NCBI GenBank assembly: GCA_040390025.1
Contig: JAZJZD010000004.1
Span: forward strand, 201,445 to 265,444
Length of the DNA stretch: 64,000 bases
DNA from: JAVHYG01 sp040390025
Lineage (GTDB): Bacteria > Pseudomonadota > Gammaproteobacteria > Diplorickettsiales > Diplorickettsiaceae
Direction: 5' to 3'
In this document: positions 41,369 through 50,689 of the stretch, one piece after another
How the letters are laid out: the number at the start of each line of letters is the position of its first letter
How positions within the stretch are numbered: position 1 is the stretch's first letter
The notes under the pieces: model-generated
The model's database searches: none
Told to the model about the DNA's origin: nothing
The model's input: only the letters and a program-made list of their open reading frames with translations
Translations under genes and position numbers: made by a program

Positions 41369-42100
41369 ATGAAATCACCCGCTATTTCTATAGCGAATGC
41401 GTGTTTACGCTATAAAGATCAAATTCTATTTGATCGCCTTAATTTTCATTTGCCCGCCGGCATGACAACCTGTTTACTTGGCTCTAGCGGGATTGGTAAA
41501 ACGAGTTTTTTGAGATTGATTGCCGGATTAAATACAAATGCGCAAGCGGACATCTATGCCAGTGATCAAAAAAATCTGCATACTCGCATTGCCTATATTA
41601 CGCAGTCCGATTATCTATTACCCTGGCTCTCTGTTTTAGATAATGTTTTACTGGGTTACCGCTTACGACGCACAAAAACTAAACCGCTCGAACGTGCCTA
41701 TGAATTATTGAAGCAATTAGAGTTATACCACGCATTAAAAAAATATCCTTCCCAGTTGTCAGGAGGCATGCAACAGCGTGTCGCTTTAGCACGGATATTA
41801 CTTGAAGATCGCCCTATCCTGCTCATGGATGAACCCTTTTCTGCTCTTGATACCATCACGCGTTATCAACTCCATGAACTCGCAGCCCCGTTATTAAAAG
41901 ATCGTACTGTATTGCTCATAACCCATGATCCATTAGAAGCCTTGCGTCTCGGACATCATATTGCCATTATGTCAGGCCAACCCGCGCAAATTGAATATTT
42001 AGATACAGCATTAACTACAGTCCCGCCACGCTCCCATAGCAATGTAGATCTATTAAGCTGGCAAAGTAAACTCTTACATCGCCTTCAAGAGTGCCACTAA
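41369..42100 (+). CDS. thiZ: ABC transporter ATPase for thiamine-pyrimidine precursor
   Basis: A 243-aa ABC ATPase with Walker A GSSGIGKTS, Q-loop ITQSDYLLPW, signature LSGGMQQRVALARI and Walker B ILLMDEPFSALD. It belongs to the nitrate/taurine/ThiZ type. It lies directly under the TPP riboswitch and overlaps the permease gene by 10 bp. Assignment to ThiZ rests on the riboswitch and the NMT1-like binding protein, so the substrate is likely a hydroxymethyl- or formylamino-pyrimidine. Confidence 0.85.
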   Translation: MKSPAISIANACLRYKDQILFDRLNFHLPAGMTTCLLGSSGIGKTSFLRLIAGLNTNAQADIYASDQKNLHTRIAYITQSDYLLPWLSVLDNVLLGYRLRRTKTKPLERAYELLKQLELYHALKKYPSQLSGGMQQRVALARILLEDRPILLMDEPFSALDTITRYQLHELAAPLLKDRTVLLITHDPLEALRLGHHIAIMSGQPAQIEYLDTALTTVPPRSHSNVDLLSWQSKLLHRLQECH

Positions 42101-42846
42101 TGCATTTATTACAGCGCGGACTCATGGTAACTTTATTTCTACTTATTGTTTGGCAATGTCTCGTTACCCTATTCAAATTACCCCCTTATATATTACCTGC
42201 TCCATTACAAATTATTTCCAGCTTAATTCAACATGCACAATTGATTAGCCGTGAATTAATTCCTACGTTAATAGAAACACTATTGGGTTTGTTTTTTGGC
42301 ATAGCGCTTGGCATGTTGTTAGCCATGAGCATTACTTTATCCCGTACGCTGCATACACTCATGCTACCTCTTTTACTGGCTAGTCAAGCTTTACCCATAT
42401 TTGCGCTCGCCCCTTTGCTCGTTATCTGGTTTGGTTATGGGATCACGGCTAAAATTTTAACAACCACATTAATGTTGTTTTTTCCTATTACGAATAATTT
42501 TCTTGATGGACTTAAACAGACACCTCAGCACTATTTGGATATGGCGCAACTTATGGGTAGTAGCCGATGGCAAATACTCTATCAAATTCGTTTTCCTGCA
42601 GCGCTACCCAATCTCGCTTCAGGCATACGCCTCGCTACAGTTATGGCCCCTTTAGGCGCTATTATTGGCGAGTGGGTAGGCAGCAGTCATGGCTTAGGAT
42701 TTTTACTATTAAGCGCCAACGCACAAATGCAGATTGATCTCATGTTTGCTGTATTATTCGTTATTATTTTATTAAGTATTTCCATTTATTTTTTAGTAGA
42801 CAAGCTATTATATCTTGCAACTCCTTGGCTATTTCTAAAAAAATAA
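42091..42846 (+). CDS. thiX: ABC transporter permease for thiamine-pyrimidine precursor
   Basis: A 251-aa inner-membrane permease with about six hydrophobic segments and the BPD EAA-loop pattern (YLDMAQLMGSSRWQILYQI, RFPAALPNLASGIRLA). It is homologous in type to ThiX/SsuC permeases. It overlaps the ATPase gene and is followed after 15 bases by the binding protein gene. Confidence 0.86.
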   Translation: MPLMHLLQRGLMVTLFLLIVWQCLVTLFKLPPYILPAPLQIISSLIQHAQLISRELIPTLIETLLGLFFGIALGMLLAMSITLSRTLHTLMLPLLLASQALPIFALAPLLVIWFGYGITAKILTTTLMLFFPITNNFLDGLKQTPQHYLDMAQLMGSSRWQILYQIRFPAALPNLASGIRLATVMAPLGAIIGEWVGSSHGLGFLLLSANAQMQIDLMFAVLFVIILLSISIYFLVDKLLYLATPWLFLKK

Positions 42847-42861
42847 CTTGTGCTTTAATTT

Positions 42862-43788
42862 ATGAAAAAAATAATATGCATTTTCCTAGGGTTATTATTT
42901 TCCTTCTCTAGTTGTGCTTTCGCAAAACCACTAACGCTTATCCTTGACTGGCTTATTAATCCTAACCATGCCGCCATTTTCGTTGCACAAGAACAGGGTT
43001 TTTTTCAAAAAGAAGGAATCCAGGTAAACATTATTTCGCCCGCCGATCCCGATGATGGAGCAAAGCTCGTCGCTGCAGGTCACGCCGATCTCGCTATCAC
43101 TTACCAACCACAGCTCATTGTACAAGTTGCACAGGGCTTGCCTTTAGTACGCATAGCCTCTCTGATAGATCATCCCTTAAACTGCCTGATCGTTAGAAAA
43201 AATAGTGGCATTCATACTATTGCCGATTTAAAAGGTAAGCGTATCGGCTATACTTCGCATATTGAAGGTACTTTAGCGCTGAATGCTTTATTACAAAAAG
43301 CGGGATTGACACTTAATGATGTCCAAACTATCAACATCCAATATAATTTGACGCAGGCATTACTAACAAAACGACTAGATGCCATTATTAATGTAACGCA
43401 AAACGTTGAACCCTTACAATTACAATCTGCCGGTCAACCCGTAAAAGTATTCCCTGTCGAAGGAGCAATGCCTTCCTATGATGAATTAATTATTGTCACC
43501 AATCGCCAGCAAATCAAAGATGTACGTATAGCAAAATTTTTAATTGCGCTGCAAAAAGCAAGTAACTACTTATTAAAGCATCCTGAAAAAAGCTGGAAAT
43601 TATTTGCTAAAAATAATCCCGCCTTAAACAATGCATTAAATCACCAAATTTGGCAGGCCACACTACCTTATTTTGCGCACTATCCCGCTCAATTCGATAA
43701 AAAACGTTATCAACACTTTGCAAATTTTCTCGTACAAGAAAAAGTTATTCAAAAACATATGAATTATTTAGAATACACCTACAATTAA
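42862..43788 (+). CDS. thiY: NMT1/THI5-like substrate-binding protein
   Basis: A 308-aa periplasmic binding protein with a signal peptide (MKKIICIFLGLLFSFSSCAFA), then LTLILDWLINPNHAAIFVA, the ThiY/THI5-type N terminus, and DLKGKRIGYTSHIEG. It captures the thiamine pyrimidine precursor. Last gene of the riboswitch-controlled operon. After it, 43789-43897 holds only a weak TACTCGTAAATACGAA inverted repeat that may be a decayed repeat A remnant. Confidence 0.86.
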   Translation: MKKIICIFLGLLFSFSSCAFAKPLTLILDWLINPNHAAIFVAQEQGFFQKEGIQVNIISPADPDDGAKLVAAGHADLAITYQPQLIVQVAQGLPLVRIASLIDHPLNCLIVRKNSGIHTIADLKGKRIGYTSHIEGTLALNALLQKAGLTLNDVQTINIQYNLTQALLTKRLDAIINVTQNVEPLQLQSAGQPVKVFPVEGAMPSYDELIIVTNRQQIKDVRIAKFLIALQKASNYLLKHPEKSWKLFAKNNPALNNALNHQIWQATLPYFAHYPAQFDKKRYQHFANFLVQEKVIQKHMNYLEYTYN

Positions 43789-43897
43789 AATAGTTATCCT
43801 TGGTACGCTACGCTGTGACGATACCCTTGTACTCGTAAATACGAATGTTTAGATCATCCTTATAAATTTTTCCAAAGTCCGTTACAATCCCTAGTCT

Positions 43898-46072
43898 ATG
43901 AACAATCAAGAAAGCTTATTAGAATCCCTTAATGAGGCGCAACGAAATGTTGTCTCTGCACCACAAGGCCATTTACTCATACTCGCTGGTGCTGGCAGTG
44001 GCAAGACACGTGTATTAGTCCATCGTATCGCTTGGCTTATCGATGTCGAAAATATATCTCCCCACAATATCTTGGCCGTCACCTTTACTAACAAGGCGGC
44101 TGGAGAAATGCGTCACCGGCTAGAAGCTTTAGTGAACTTACCTATTAAAATGATGTGGGTAGGCACTTTCCATGGACTTGCTCATCGCTTACTACGCCAA
44201 CACTGGGAAGCGGCCGGTTTACCGCAAGCCTTTCAAATTCTGGACAGCGATGATCAACATCGCATTATTAAGCGTATTATCAACGGCTTAAATCTCGATG
44301 AAGCGCAATGGATTCCAAAGAAAGTTCAATGGTTTATTAATAAACAAAAAGATGAAGGTATACGGCCGCACCAAGTCGCCAATGCCAATGATCCTTACAA
44401 CAAAACCTTAATCACCATTTACCAAGCCTACGAAGAACACTGTACACGGAATGGGGTTATTGATTTTGCAGAAATTATTTTACGGAGCTATGAGCTTTTT
44501 ATTAAAAATCCAGACATATTAGAACATTATCGAACACGTTTTCGACACATCTTAGTGGATGAGTTCCAAGATACAAATACGATTCAATACGCTTGGCTAA
44601 AATTACTCAGTAGCGGACAAAATTACTTAATGATAGTCGGCGATGATGACCAATCTATCTATGGCTGGCGTGGCGCGCGTGTAGAAAACATCCAACGCTT
44701 CACACACGACTTTCCAAATAACCAGGTCATTCGACTCGAACAAAATTATCGTTCCACTGGCGTTATTTTAGCCGCCTCGAACGCACTTATTTCTCACAAT
44801 GATGGTCGTTTAGGTAAAAAACTCTGGAGTAGCGGCGGACAAGGCGAGTTAATATCCCTTTACGGTGCCTTTAATGATCTTGACGAAGCCCGCTTTATCG
44901 TCGAACAAATTAAACAAGCTTATAAAAAAGGGTTGCAATACAATGAAAATGCTATCTTATATCGTTCTAACGCTCAATCACGGGTATTAGAAGAAGCGTT
45001 GATTCGAGCACAAATTCCTTATCGTATCTATGGCGGACTACGCTTTTTTGAACGTGCTGAAATTAAAGATGCCTTGGCCTATCTACGTTTGATCGCAAAT
45101 CGGAACGATGACCAAGCCTTTGAACGCGTCGTAAATACACCCACGCGAGGAATCGGTGACACAACGGTTCAGACACTACGTAACGAGGCACGTAACCAAG
45201 CTATCTCCTTATGGGAATCTTCGCAGCAAATATTAGCGAATAAGCGCTTATCCGCACGAGCTGATAATGCGTTAACTGTTTTTTTACGCTTAATTGATCA
45301 AATGGATGAAGAAACAAAAACATTATCACTCTCTGAACAGACAGAACAAGTACTCTATAGCAGTAGCTTATTTGCCCATTATAAAAAAGAAAAAGGGGAA
45401 CGCGGTCAGGCACGCATTGAAAACCTCGAGGAGTTAATTAATGCGACACGCCAATTTACGCCGGAGGAGGATAGTGTTTCTATTTTATCGGCCTTTTTAG
45501 CCCACGTTGCACTCGAAGCGGGTGAACACCAAAGTGATAGCGCGGAAAAATGTGTACAGTTAATGACATTGCATTCCGCCAAAGGCTTAGAATTTCCTCA
45601 GGTTTTTTTATGCGGTATGGAAGAAGGTCTATTTCCGCATCACATGTCCCATGAAGAGCCCGGACGATTAGAAGAAGAACGGCGTTTATGTTATGTAGGC
45701 ATGACGCGTGCCATGAAAAAACTTTACTTAAGCTATGCTGAAGTACGCCGCTTACACGGCACAGAAAGCCACCATAGACCTTCACGATTTATTGCTGAAA
45801 TTCCAAAAGAACTCTTAAATGAAGTAAGACTAAAAACACAGATAATCCGTCCCAGCCAATTAGCGTCGATAAAACCCTCACGCCAAAATAAAGAAACCAT
45901 TGGCGATACGGGATTACGTTTAGGCCAACAAGTCACGCATTCAACTTTTGGCGAAGGGGTTATTGTTGATGCGGAAGGACAAGGTGGGCATACCAGATTG
46001 CAAGTTAAATTTAATAAAGCTGGAACTAAGTGGCTCATCGCGAGTTTTGCTAAACTCACTGTTCGTGGCTAA
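43898..46072 (+). CDS. uvrD: DNA helicase II
   Basis: An SF1A 3'-5' helicase in nucleotide excision and mismatch repair. The 724-aa protein has LAGAGSGKTRVLVHR (Walker A), VDEFQDTN, GDDDQSIYGWRGA, YRSTGVIL, TLHSAKGLEFPQVF and VGMTRAMKKL. The C-terminal UvrD tail (VTHSTFGEGVIVDAEGQG) identifies UvrD rather than Rep. Monocistronic, convergent with the Smr gene. Confidence 0.96.
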   Translation: MNNQESLLESLNEAQRNVVSAPQGHLLILAGAGSGKTRVLVHRIAWLIDVENISPHNILAVTFTNKAAGEMRHRLEALVNLPIKMMWVGTFHGLAHRLLRQHWEAAGLPQAFQILDSDDQHRIIKRIINGLNLDEAQWIPKKVQWFINKQKDEGIRPHQVANANDPYNKTLITIYQAYEEHCTRNGVIDFAEIILRSYELFIKNPDILEHYRTRFRHILVDEFQDTNTIQYAWLKLLSSGQNYLMIVGDDDQSIYGWRGARVENIQRFTHDFPNNQVIRLEQNYRSTGVILAASNALISHNDGRLGKKLWSSGGQGELISLYGAFNDLDEARFIVEQIKQAYKKGLQYNENAILYRSNAQSRVLEEALIRAQIPYRIYGGLRFFERAEIKDALAYLRLIANRNDDQAFERVVNTPTRGIGDTTVQTLRNEARNQAISLWESSQQILANKRLSARADNALTVFLRLIDQMDEETKTLSLSEQTEQVLYSSSLFAHYKKEKGERGQARIENLEELINATRQFTPEEDSVSILSAFLAHVALEAGEHQSDSAEKCVQLMTLHSAKGLEFPQVFLCGMEEGLFPHHMSHEEPGRLEEERRLCYVGMTRAMKKLYLSYAEVRRLHGTESHHRPSRFIAEIPKELLNEVRLKTQIIRPSQLASIKPSRQNKETIGDTGLRLGQQVTHSTFGEGVIVDAEGQGGHTRLQVKFNKAGTKWLIASFAKLTVRG

Positions 46073-46094
46073 GGAATAATAAAATTTAGCCGCT

Positions 46095-46667
46095 CTATTT
46101 ATTAGAAGTCGAAGGGCTGCGGCCTAATAATATATAGACTCCGCCTGCGCCCCCATCTCTAGGTTGTGCCGAAGAAAAGGCTAAAACCCATGGAATCTGT
46201 GGTAACCAATAATTAATATGATTTTTTAATTTGGGGGTTAGTTGACCTTTACCATGAATAATTTGCACACAACGAAAACCTGCGCTTCGACTCACTTGCA
46301 AAAATTGTACAACGGCTAAACGAGCTTGTTCGACGGACATACCATGTAAGTCTAAACAAGCGGATCGGGGTATTTCACCCTGCATTAATTTTTTTATCAC
46401 TTTGAGCTGAGGCCCTTGGCGCCGAAAAAAAAGTTTCTCTTCCACCGCTATTATCTGCGTTATGGGATCAGAAAGCGGCGGTAAAGGCATCGTAAATTTA
46501 TGTTGTACTTCTTTTTTCTCTGATATGGATTTAATCCGTTGCTTTAAAGGGGAAAATTTTTTTGGCGTTTTTTTTAAAACGGGTATTCTTTTTGATCGCT
46601 TAACATCCTGCATTGCTTTGCGAAAAAAGATAAGATCCTCATCATCGGGTGGGAAATACTTAGACAT
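46095..46667 (-). CDS. Smr-domain protein (YdaL/SmrA-like)
   Basis: A 190-aa protein with a basic N-terminal region (1-60) and a C-terminal Smr endonuclease-type domain: DLHGMSVEQARLAVVQF, VQIIHGKGQL and the end GGAGGVYILL. Stand-alone Smr proteins bind or nick nucleic acids; recent family work points to ribosome or mRNA rescue for some members, so the role is uncertain. Length matches the SmrA group. Confidence 0.88.
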   Translation of the reverse strand: MSKYFPPDDEDLIFFRKAMQDVKRSKRIPVLKKTPKKFSPLKQRIKSISEKKEVQHKFTMPLPPLSDPITQIIAVEEKLFFRRQGPQLKVIKKLMQGEIPRSACLDLHGMSVEQARLAVVQFLQVSRSAGFRCVQIIHGKGQLTPKLKNHINYWLPQIPWVLAFSSAQPRDGGAGGVYILLGRSPSTSNK

Positions 46668-46777
46668 GCTTCATATACCTATATTCACAAGCCAGTTTTT
46701 AAGCCGTAACATTGCTTTACCGCATGGGAATAAACTACTATTGATAAGAATATTTAAAATTAGACGGCTGAGCAAAA

Positions 46778-47929
46778 ATGTCTTTTCTATTTTCACGTTT
46801 ATTATTTTTTATTATCTTCTTATTGGCCAACATTATTTTGCTAATAGGGTGTAGTCAAAACTCGACTAATGCACCTTCGCCTGTTTCGCCTGCCATCCTA
46901 TCAAAAAGCAAGCTAGACACTCCTCAATCAGAAAACCCGAGGGTTATTGCTTTATTGCTTCCTCTCCAAGGCCAACTTGCTAGTATTGGCCAAGCTGTTA
47001 AGCAAGGCTTTGTAACGGCTGCACAAGAAAATGGAAATAATCCACAAATTATTATAATCGATACGACAAAAGAACCGACTATTCAAGCAGCCTATAATAA
47101 GGCTTTAGCACAAAATGCGCAGTTTGTCGTAGGTCCGCTTCTTAAATCACAAGTCCAAACACTTGCAGGTTTAGAATTGAGCACACCTGTATTATCTTTA
47201 AACTACTTAAATCCGGATATTAGTACACCGGCGAAATTATACCAATTTGGTCTATCTCCCTTAGATGAAGCGCAAGAGCTTGCCAATAAAGCGTGGCAAA
47301 GTGGTCGCCGTTCCGCACTCATTATGACCAATAGCTGGGGTTCGCAGATAGCACAAACTTTTGCTGATGAATGGAAAGATTTAGGTGGAAACTTAGTCGG
47401 TCGTTTAGTACTTTCCCAAAATTCATCCGCATTGACTGGACAGATCCGCCGTTTTCTACAATTCAAACCCCCTCATGATAGACGCACTGACTTCGATGTA
47501 ATTTTCTTGGCTAGTGACCCTAAAATCGGTCGTCAAGTTGTACCTTTATTAAAGTTTTTCTATGCAAGCGATATTCCGGTGTATGCTACTGCCTCAATTT
47601 ACAGTGGAGTACCTAATTCTCGCTTAGATAATGATCTTAATAGCGTTATTTTTTGTAGCGCCCCTTGGGTACTGGGGGAAAGTACGCCCAGCCCTTTGCT
47701 TTACGAACAACTTCAAGCAGCAAATTCACTGGAGTTCTTTTTGCGTAATCGCAGCTACTATGCTTTAGGTGTCGATGCGCTGCATATTACCCAACAATTA
47801 CCCCGATTATCTTCTTCACAAACTTTATCCGGAGCAACAGGTCAACTTACTCTAAATAATCAGCAACGTATTGTTCGCGAAATGCCATGTGCACAATTCC
47901 GTAGGGGAAGATTAATATGGGTAAAATAA
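46778..47929 (+). CDS. lpoA: LpoA-like penicillin-binding protein activator, short form
   Basis: An outer-membrane lipoprotein of 383 aa. The signal peptide ends in lipobox LLIGC25, followed by a Pro/Ser linker and a periplasmic-binding-protein-like domain (VIALLLPLQGQLASIGQAVKQGF, FVVGPLLKSQVQTL, GVDALHITQQLPRL) matching the C-terminal half of LpoA/YraM. The N-terminal TPR domain of the E. coli protein (about 250 residues) is absent. LpoA activates PBP1A, whose gene is at 38.1 kb. The order lpoA-yraN-diaA is the conserved gammaproteobacterial one. Confidence 0.85.
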   Translation: MSFLFSRLLFFIIFLLANIILLIGCSQNSTNAPSPVSPAILSKSKLDTPQSENPRVIALLLPLQGQLASIGQAVKQGFVTAAQENGNNPQIIIIDTTKEPTIQAAYNKALAQNAQFVVGPLLKSQVQTLAGLELSTPVLSLNYLNPDISTPAKLYQFGLSPLDEAQELANKAWQSGRRSALIMTNSWGSQIAQTFADEWKDLGGNLVGRLVLSQNSSALTGQIRRFLQFKPPHDRRTDFDVIFLASDPKIGRQVVPLLKFFYASDIPVYATASIYSGVPNSRLDNDLNSVIFCSAPWVLGESTPSPLLYEQLQAANSLEFFLRNRSYYALGVDALHITQQLPRLSSSQTLSGATGQLTLNNQQRIVREMPCAQFRRGRLIWVK

Positions 47930-47933
47930 TATC

Positions 47934-48341
47934 ATGCTTAATATTTCCAAAAAAATAGGAACACAAGCAGAAAAATTTGCCTGCCATTATCTCAAAACCC
48001 AAGGCCTTTCCCTGATCACACGCAATTATGCGTGCCGATTTGGTGAAATTGACTTAATTATGCAAGATAAAGAATCACTTGTTTTTATTGAAGTCCGATT
48101 TCGACGGGATCCCCACTTTGGTCATAGTATCGAAACGGTTGATACAGTTAAGCAAAATAAGCTGATTAAAACCGCGGAATACTATCTACAATATCATTCA
48201 TTACTAGATGCAATTTCCTGTCGTTTTGACGTGTTAGGGGTTTCCCCTTCCACAAAACCTAAAAAATGGTTTGAAAAACGCAATACTTCCCAGTATTACT
48301 CTGCTCAAGTAGAATGGGTAAAAAACGCATTCTCTAGGTAG
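47934..48341 (+). CDS. yraN: UPF0102 protein YraN
   Basis: A 135-aa member of the UPF0102 family with a restriction-endonuclease-like fold: AEKFACHYLKTQGL, RFGEIDLIMQD and FIEVRFR give the E-x-D/E-V-K-type pattern (here VRFR). It probably acts on DNA or RNA, and some homologues are linked to Holliday-junction processing. It is 4 bases after lpoA and 4 before diaA. Confidence 0.92.
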   Translation: MLNISKKIGTQAEKFACHYLKTQGLSLITRNYACRFGEIDLIMQDKESLVFIEVRFRRDPHFGHSIETVDTVKQNKLIKTAEYYLQYHSLLDAISCRFDVLGVSPSTKPKKWFEKRNTSQYYSAQVEWVKNAFSR

Positions 48342-48345
48342 TTCT

Positions 48346-48930
48346 ATGGATCTTCTTGCACGCATTCAAACTCATTTTGAAGAAAGTATTGAGACTAAAA
48401 AGAAAGCTTTGCATGAATTACAGGAAATTATCCTATCAGCAAGTCAAATATTTGTTGATTGCTTATTGGATAACAAAAAGATACTGGTCTGTGGGAATGG
48501 AGGTTCTGCGGCCGACTCACAGCATTTTTCCTCAGAGTTGATCAACCGTTTTGAAATAGAACGTCCTAGTTTACCGGCTATTGCGCTCACTACAGATACA
48601 TCAACGATCACCTCCATTGCAAATGATTATAATTATAATAAAATTTTTGCCAAACAAATTTACGCACTAGGACAATCAAGTGACGTTTTGCTTTTGATTA
48701 CGACTAGCGGCAATTCAGAAAGCATTTTAGAGGCATGTATAGCCGCACAAAAAAGGCAATTAAAAATAATTGCGCTCACAGGTAAAAATGGAGGTAAACT
48801 AGCAGATATGCTAAGTTCCACCGATATTGAAATACGAGTAGCTGGTTCATCGACAGCCCGTATACAAGAAACGCATCTATTAATTATTCATTGCCTTTGT
48901 GATCTCATCGACAAACAACTTTTCGGCTAA
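48346..48930 (+). CDS. diaA: DnaA initiator-associating protein DiaA
   Basis: A 194-aa SIS-domain protein with GNGGSAADSQHFSSEL, INRFEIERPSLPAIAL and the late ARIQETHLLIIHCLCDLID, which match DiaA closely. DiaA tetramers bind DnaA and promote initiation at oriC. GmhA (phosphoheptose isomerase) is the main alternative, but the INRFE-ERPSLPAIAL string and lpoA-yraN context favour DiaA. Confidence 0.9.
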   Translation: MDLLARIQTHFEESIETKKKALHELQEIILSASQIFVDCLLDNKKILVCGNGGSAADSQHFSSELINRFEIERPSLPAIALTTDTSTITSIANDYNYNKIFAKQIYALGQSSDVLLLITTSGNSESILEACIAAQKRQLKIIALTGKNGGKLADMLSSTDIEIRVAGSSTARIQETHLLIIHCLCDLIDKQLFG

Positions 48931-48999
48931 TGACAAATTTTTCATAACACAAAGGTTATACCCAGGGATAAAAGATTAAGGACGGCTCCTGGATTCTCT

Positions 49000-49503
49000 C
49001 TAAAAAATAATGCTTACATTTACAACATCTCTATACGCCCCCATCTCAACGTTCTGTTTAGCTGGAATTTCACCATAGACGGTCAAGTACTGTTTAATAC
49101 CTGTACCATTTCCTAAGACAGTATCCACACCCACTATATTCCCCCAATTAATGGTATGCGTTGGATTCTGAGATAATGTATATCGTATCGCTTCAAATCC
49201 AGGCCCTGACATAGTACGAAGTCTCGTTGTTGCAGAATCGCCAACCCCCTGATCCAGGGCGATACTGTAAGGTGTATTTAAAGTACAAAGGAGATTGAGT
49301 CTAGCAATACTTTTTGTAGAAAGCGCTGCATTCGGATTATAAAGGCCAAATACTAATGGGGTTGCTGTGATAATACACCCAGGCAAAACATTTACTGAAA
49401 CCGGCATACTTATTGTTTGTATTGCTGCAAACGTTGGGCTTATGAATTCTAAAAACCATAAACAAATAAAAAAAACCAAACCCTTTCTTAATAAAGAAAT
49501 CAT
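49000..49503 (-). CDS. Spore coat U domain (Csu-type) pilin-like protein
   Basis: The start is ATG 49503 (MISLLRKGLVFF), with GAGGGG just upstream. The 167-aa protein has a signal peptide to about residue 26 (SPTFA) and a beta-rich SCPU domain: VSVNVLPGCIITATPLVFG, CTLNTPYSIALDQG, and a final GAYRDVVNVSIIF beta-strand typical of chaperone-usher pilins. No usher or chaperone genes are adjacent, so it is a solitary subunit or a secreted envelope protein. Confidence 0.82.
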   Translation of the reverse strand: MISLLRKGLVFFICLWFLEFISPTFAAIQTISMPVSVNVLPGCIITATPLVFGLYNPNAALSTKSIARLNLLCTLNTPYSIALDQGVGDSATTRLRTMSGPGFEAIRYTLSQNPTHTINWGNIVGVDTVLGNGTGIKQYLTVYGEIPAKQNVEMGAYRDVVNVSIIF

Positions 49504-49630
49504 ACTTAACCCCTCTTCTGGACAATGAATGACCACTGTTAGAAATTAATTCCATTCTTTATTAATTTGCTTCCTAAATTAAGCCTATTATATATAATCC
49601 CTATTATCCAATTTAAAAAAAATGCGGCGG

Positions 49631-49705
49631 AAAAATTGCCTAATCGCTGACTGCCGTGCCCCGCACCTATCCTCACAGAAAGTGCGTCAGGTATCAGCAA
49701 TTTTT
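49631..49705. repeat. Long imperfect inverted repeat
   Basis: AAAAATTGC at 49631-49639 pairs with GCAATTTTT at 49697-49705. Inside, CTGAC pairs with GTCAG and CGCAC with GTGCG. Together they give a 75-base interrupted hairpin in the 307-bp region between the divergent pilin-like gene and the dipeptidase gene. It could be a small structured RNA, a terminator-like element or a further repeat family. The rest of the region shows nothing else. Confidence 0.4.
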
Positions 49706-49810
49706 GTTACTGAATGTTTAAGATAGGTACCGAGTTTGTAATAACGAAAATTTCATTTTTTGAGCTCTATTCACAGAATTTTTATTGTTTAGATACTTTT
49801 AACTAAAGAT

Positions 49811-50497
49811 ATGGCTGTATCTATAAAAAAATTTTTCCTTATTTTTTATATAAATTTTTTTTATATTATGAATGCCTATCCCACAGATAAATCTAATGAT
49901 TTTATTTATGTAAAAGCTTTAATTCCTACTATTCAAGAGGATATGCGCTATTACACCGCTAATAATTTTATAGGCCACCCTATTTCTGGTTATAAACGTC
50001 CAGTGTGTATTTTAACGAAACCTGCTGCGCACGCCTTGTTAAAAATACAACATAAACTAAATGAAAAAAATCTGGGACTAAAACTATATGATTGTTATCG
50101 ACCACAAATGGCTGTCGATAGCTTTGTTCAATGGAGTCAAGATCCGCAAGATCAAGTAAGGAAGGCTGAGTATTATCCTCGTATGGATAAATCCAGACTA
50201 TTTCAACATAATTATATTGCCTATCGATCCGGCCACACACGTGGAAGCACGGTTGATTTAACGATAGTTGATCTCAACACCCATAAATCACTTGATATGG
50301 GAACTCCTTTTGATTTCATGGACCCTTTATCGCATCCTTCCTGCCGCGCTATCACTGCCGAACAATTTAAAAACCGTATGTTACTACGAACCCTTATGCA
50401 AACAGCAGGTTTTATCCCATTAAGCACAGAATGGTGGCACTTCACTTTAAAAAATGAACCTTATAAAGACACTTATTTTAATTTTCCTGTGGAATAG
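49811..50497 (+). CDS. VanX/DdpX-like D-alanyl-D-alanine dipeptidase
   Basis: A zinc dipeptidase of 228 aa with an N-terminal signal or anchor (KKFFLIFYINFFYIMNAYP). The family motifs are complete: DCYRPQMAV, SGHTRGSTVDLTI (SxHxxGxxxD zinc ligands) and TEWWHFTL (ExxH). It cleaves D-Ala-D-Ala, probably in recycling of the envelope peptide in this location, rather than in glycopeptide resistance. It lies between unrelated genes. Confidence 0.88.
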   Translation: MAVSIKKFFLIFYINFFYIMNAYPTDKSNDFIYVKALIPTIQEDMRYYTANNFIGHPISGYKRPVCILTKPAAHALLKIQHKLNEKNLGLKLYDCYRPQMAVDSFVQWSQDPQDQVRKAEYYPRMDKSRLFQHNYIAYRSGHTRGSTVDLTIVDLNTHKSLDMGTPFDFMDPLSHPSCRAITAEQFKNRMLLRTLMQTAGFIPLSTEWWHFTLKNEPYKDTYFNFPVE

Positions 50498-50523
50498 TAT
50501 AGCCTTTCAATATCCGTAAAAAA

Positions 50524-50553
50524 TTTAATAATTAAATTAATTTAATTATTAAA
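50524..50553. repeat. 30-bp perfect AT-only palindrome
   Basis: TTTAATAATTAAATT at 50524-50538 followed directly by its exact complement to 50553, 27 bases after the dipeptidase stop. It contains no G or C. A second imperfect repeat (TTATTTGTAG/CTACAAATAA) follows at about 50558-50614. The pair may form a terminator or processing site and upstream boundary for the next gene. Confidence 0.5.
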
Positions 50554-50631
50554 TAGCTTATTTGTAGATAATTTTTTATCCGCTATCTAAAAATAATTTA
50601 ATTAGCTACAAATAAATTTTAAAGCTTGAAA

Positions 50632-50651
50632 TCTAATATTGATTTAGAATA
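50632..50651 (+). promoter_or_regulatory. Second copy of the CTAATATT-N-ATTTA box
   Basis: TCTAATATT-GA-TTTAGAATA lies 39 bases before the ATG of the orphan at 50690. It shares CTAATATT-N-ATTTA at the same spacing with the box at 3229-3248 before another orphan. It is only a weak match to the PmrA-type consensus in the second half. Confidence 0.2.
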
Positions 50652-50689
50652 ATCTATTACAGTTATTAATAATTTTTAAGTAAGGAAAT

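Noticed and set aside
46462..46854. Plus-strand ORF of 130 codons spanning the Smr gene start and the lpoA start
   Set aside because: It is antisense to a conserved Smr gene and overlaps the lpoA signal peptide in another frame, with no motif of its own.
48346..48930. diaA as phosphoheptose isomerase gmhA
   Set aside because: The INRFE and ERPSLPAIAL strings and the lpoA-yraN context match DiaA.
49811..50497. VanX-like gene as part of a glycopeptide resistance cluster
   Set aside because: No vanH, vanA-type ligase or two-component genes are adjacent, so a housekeeping envelope role is more likely.
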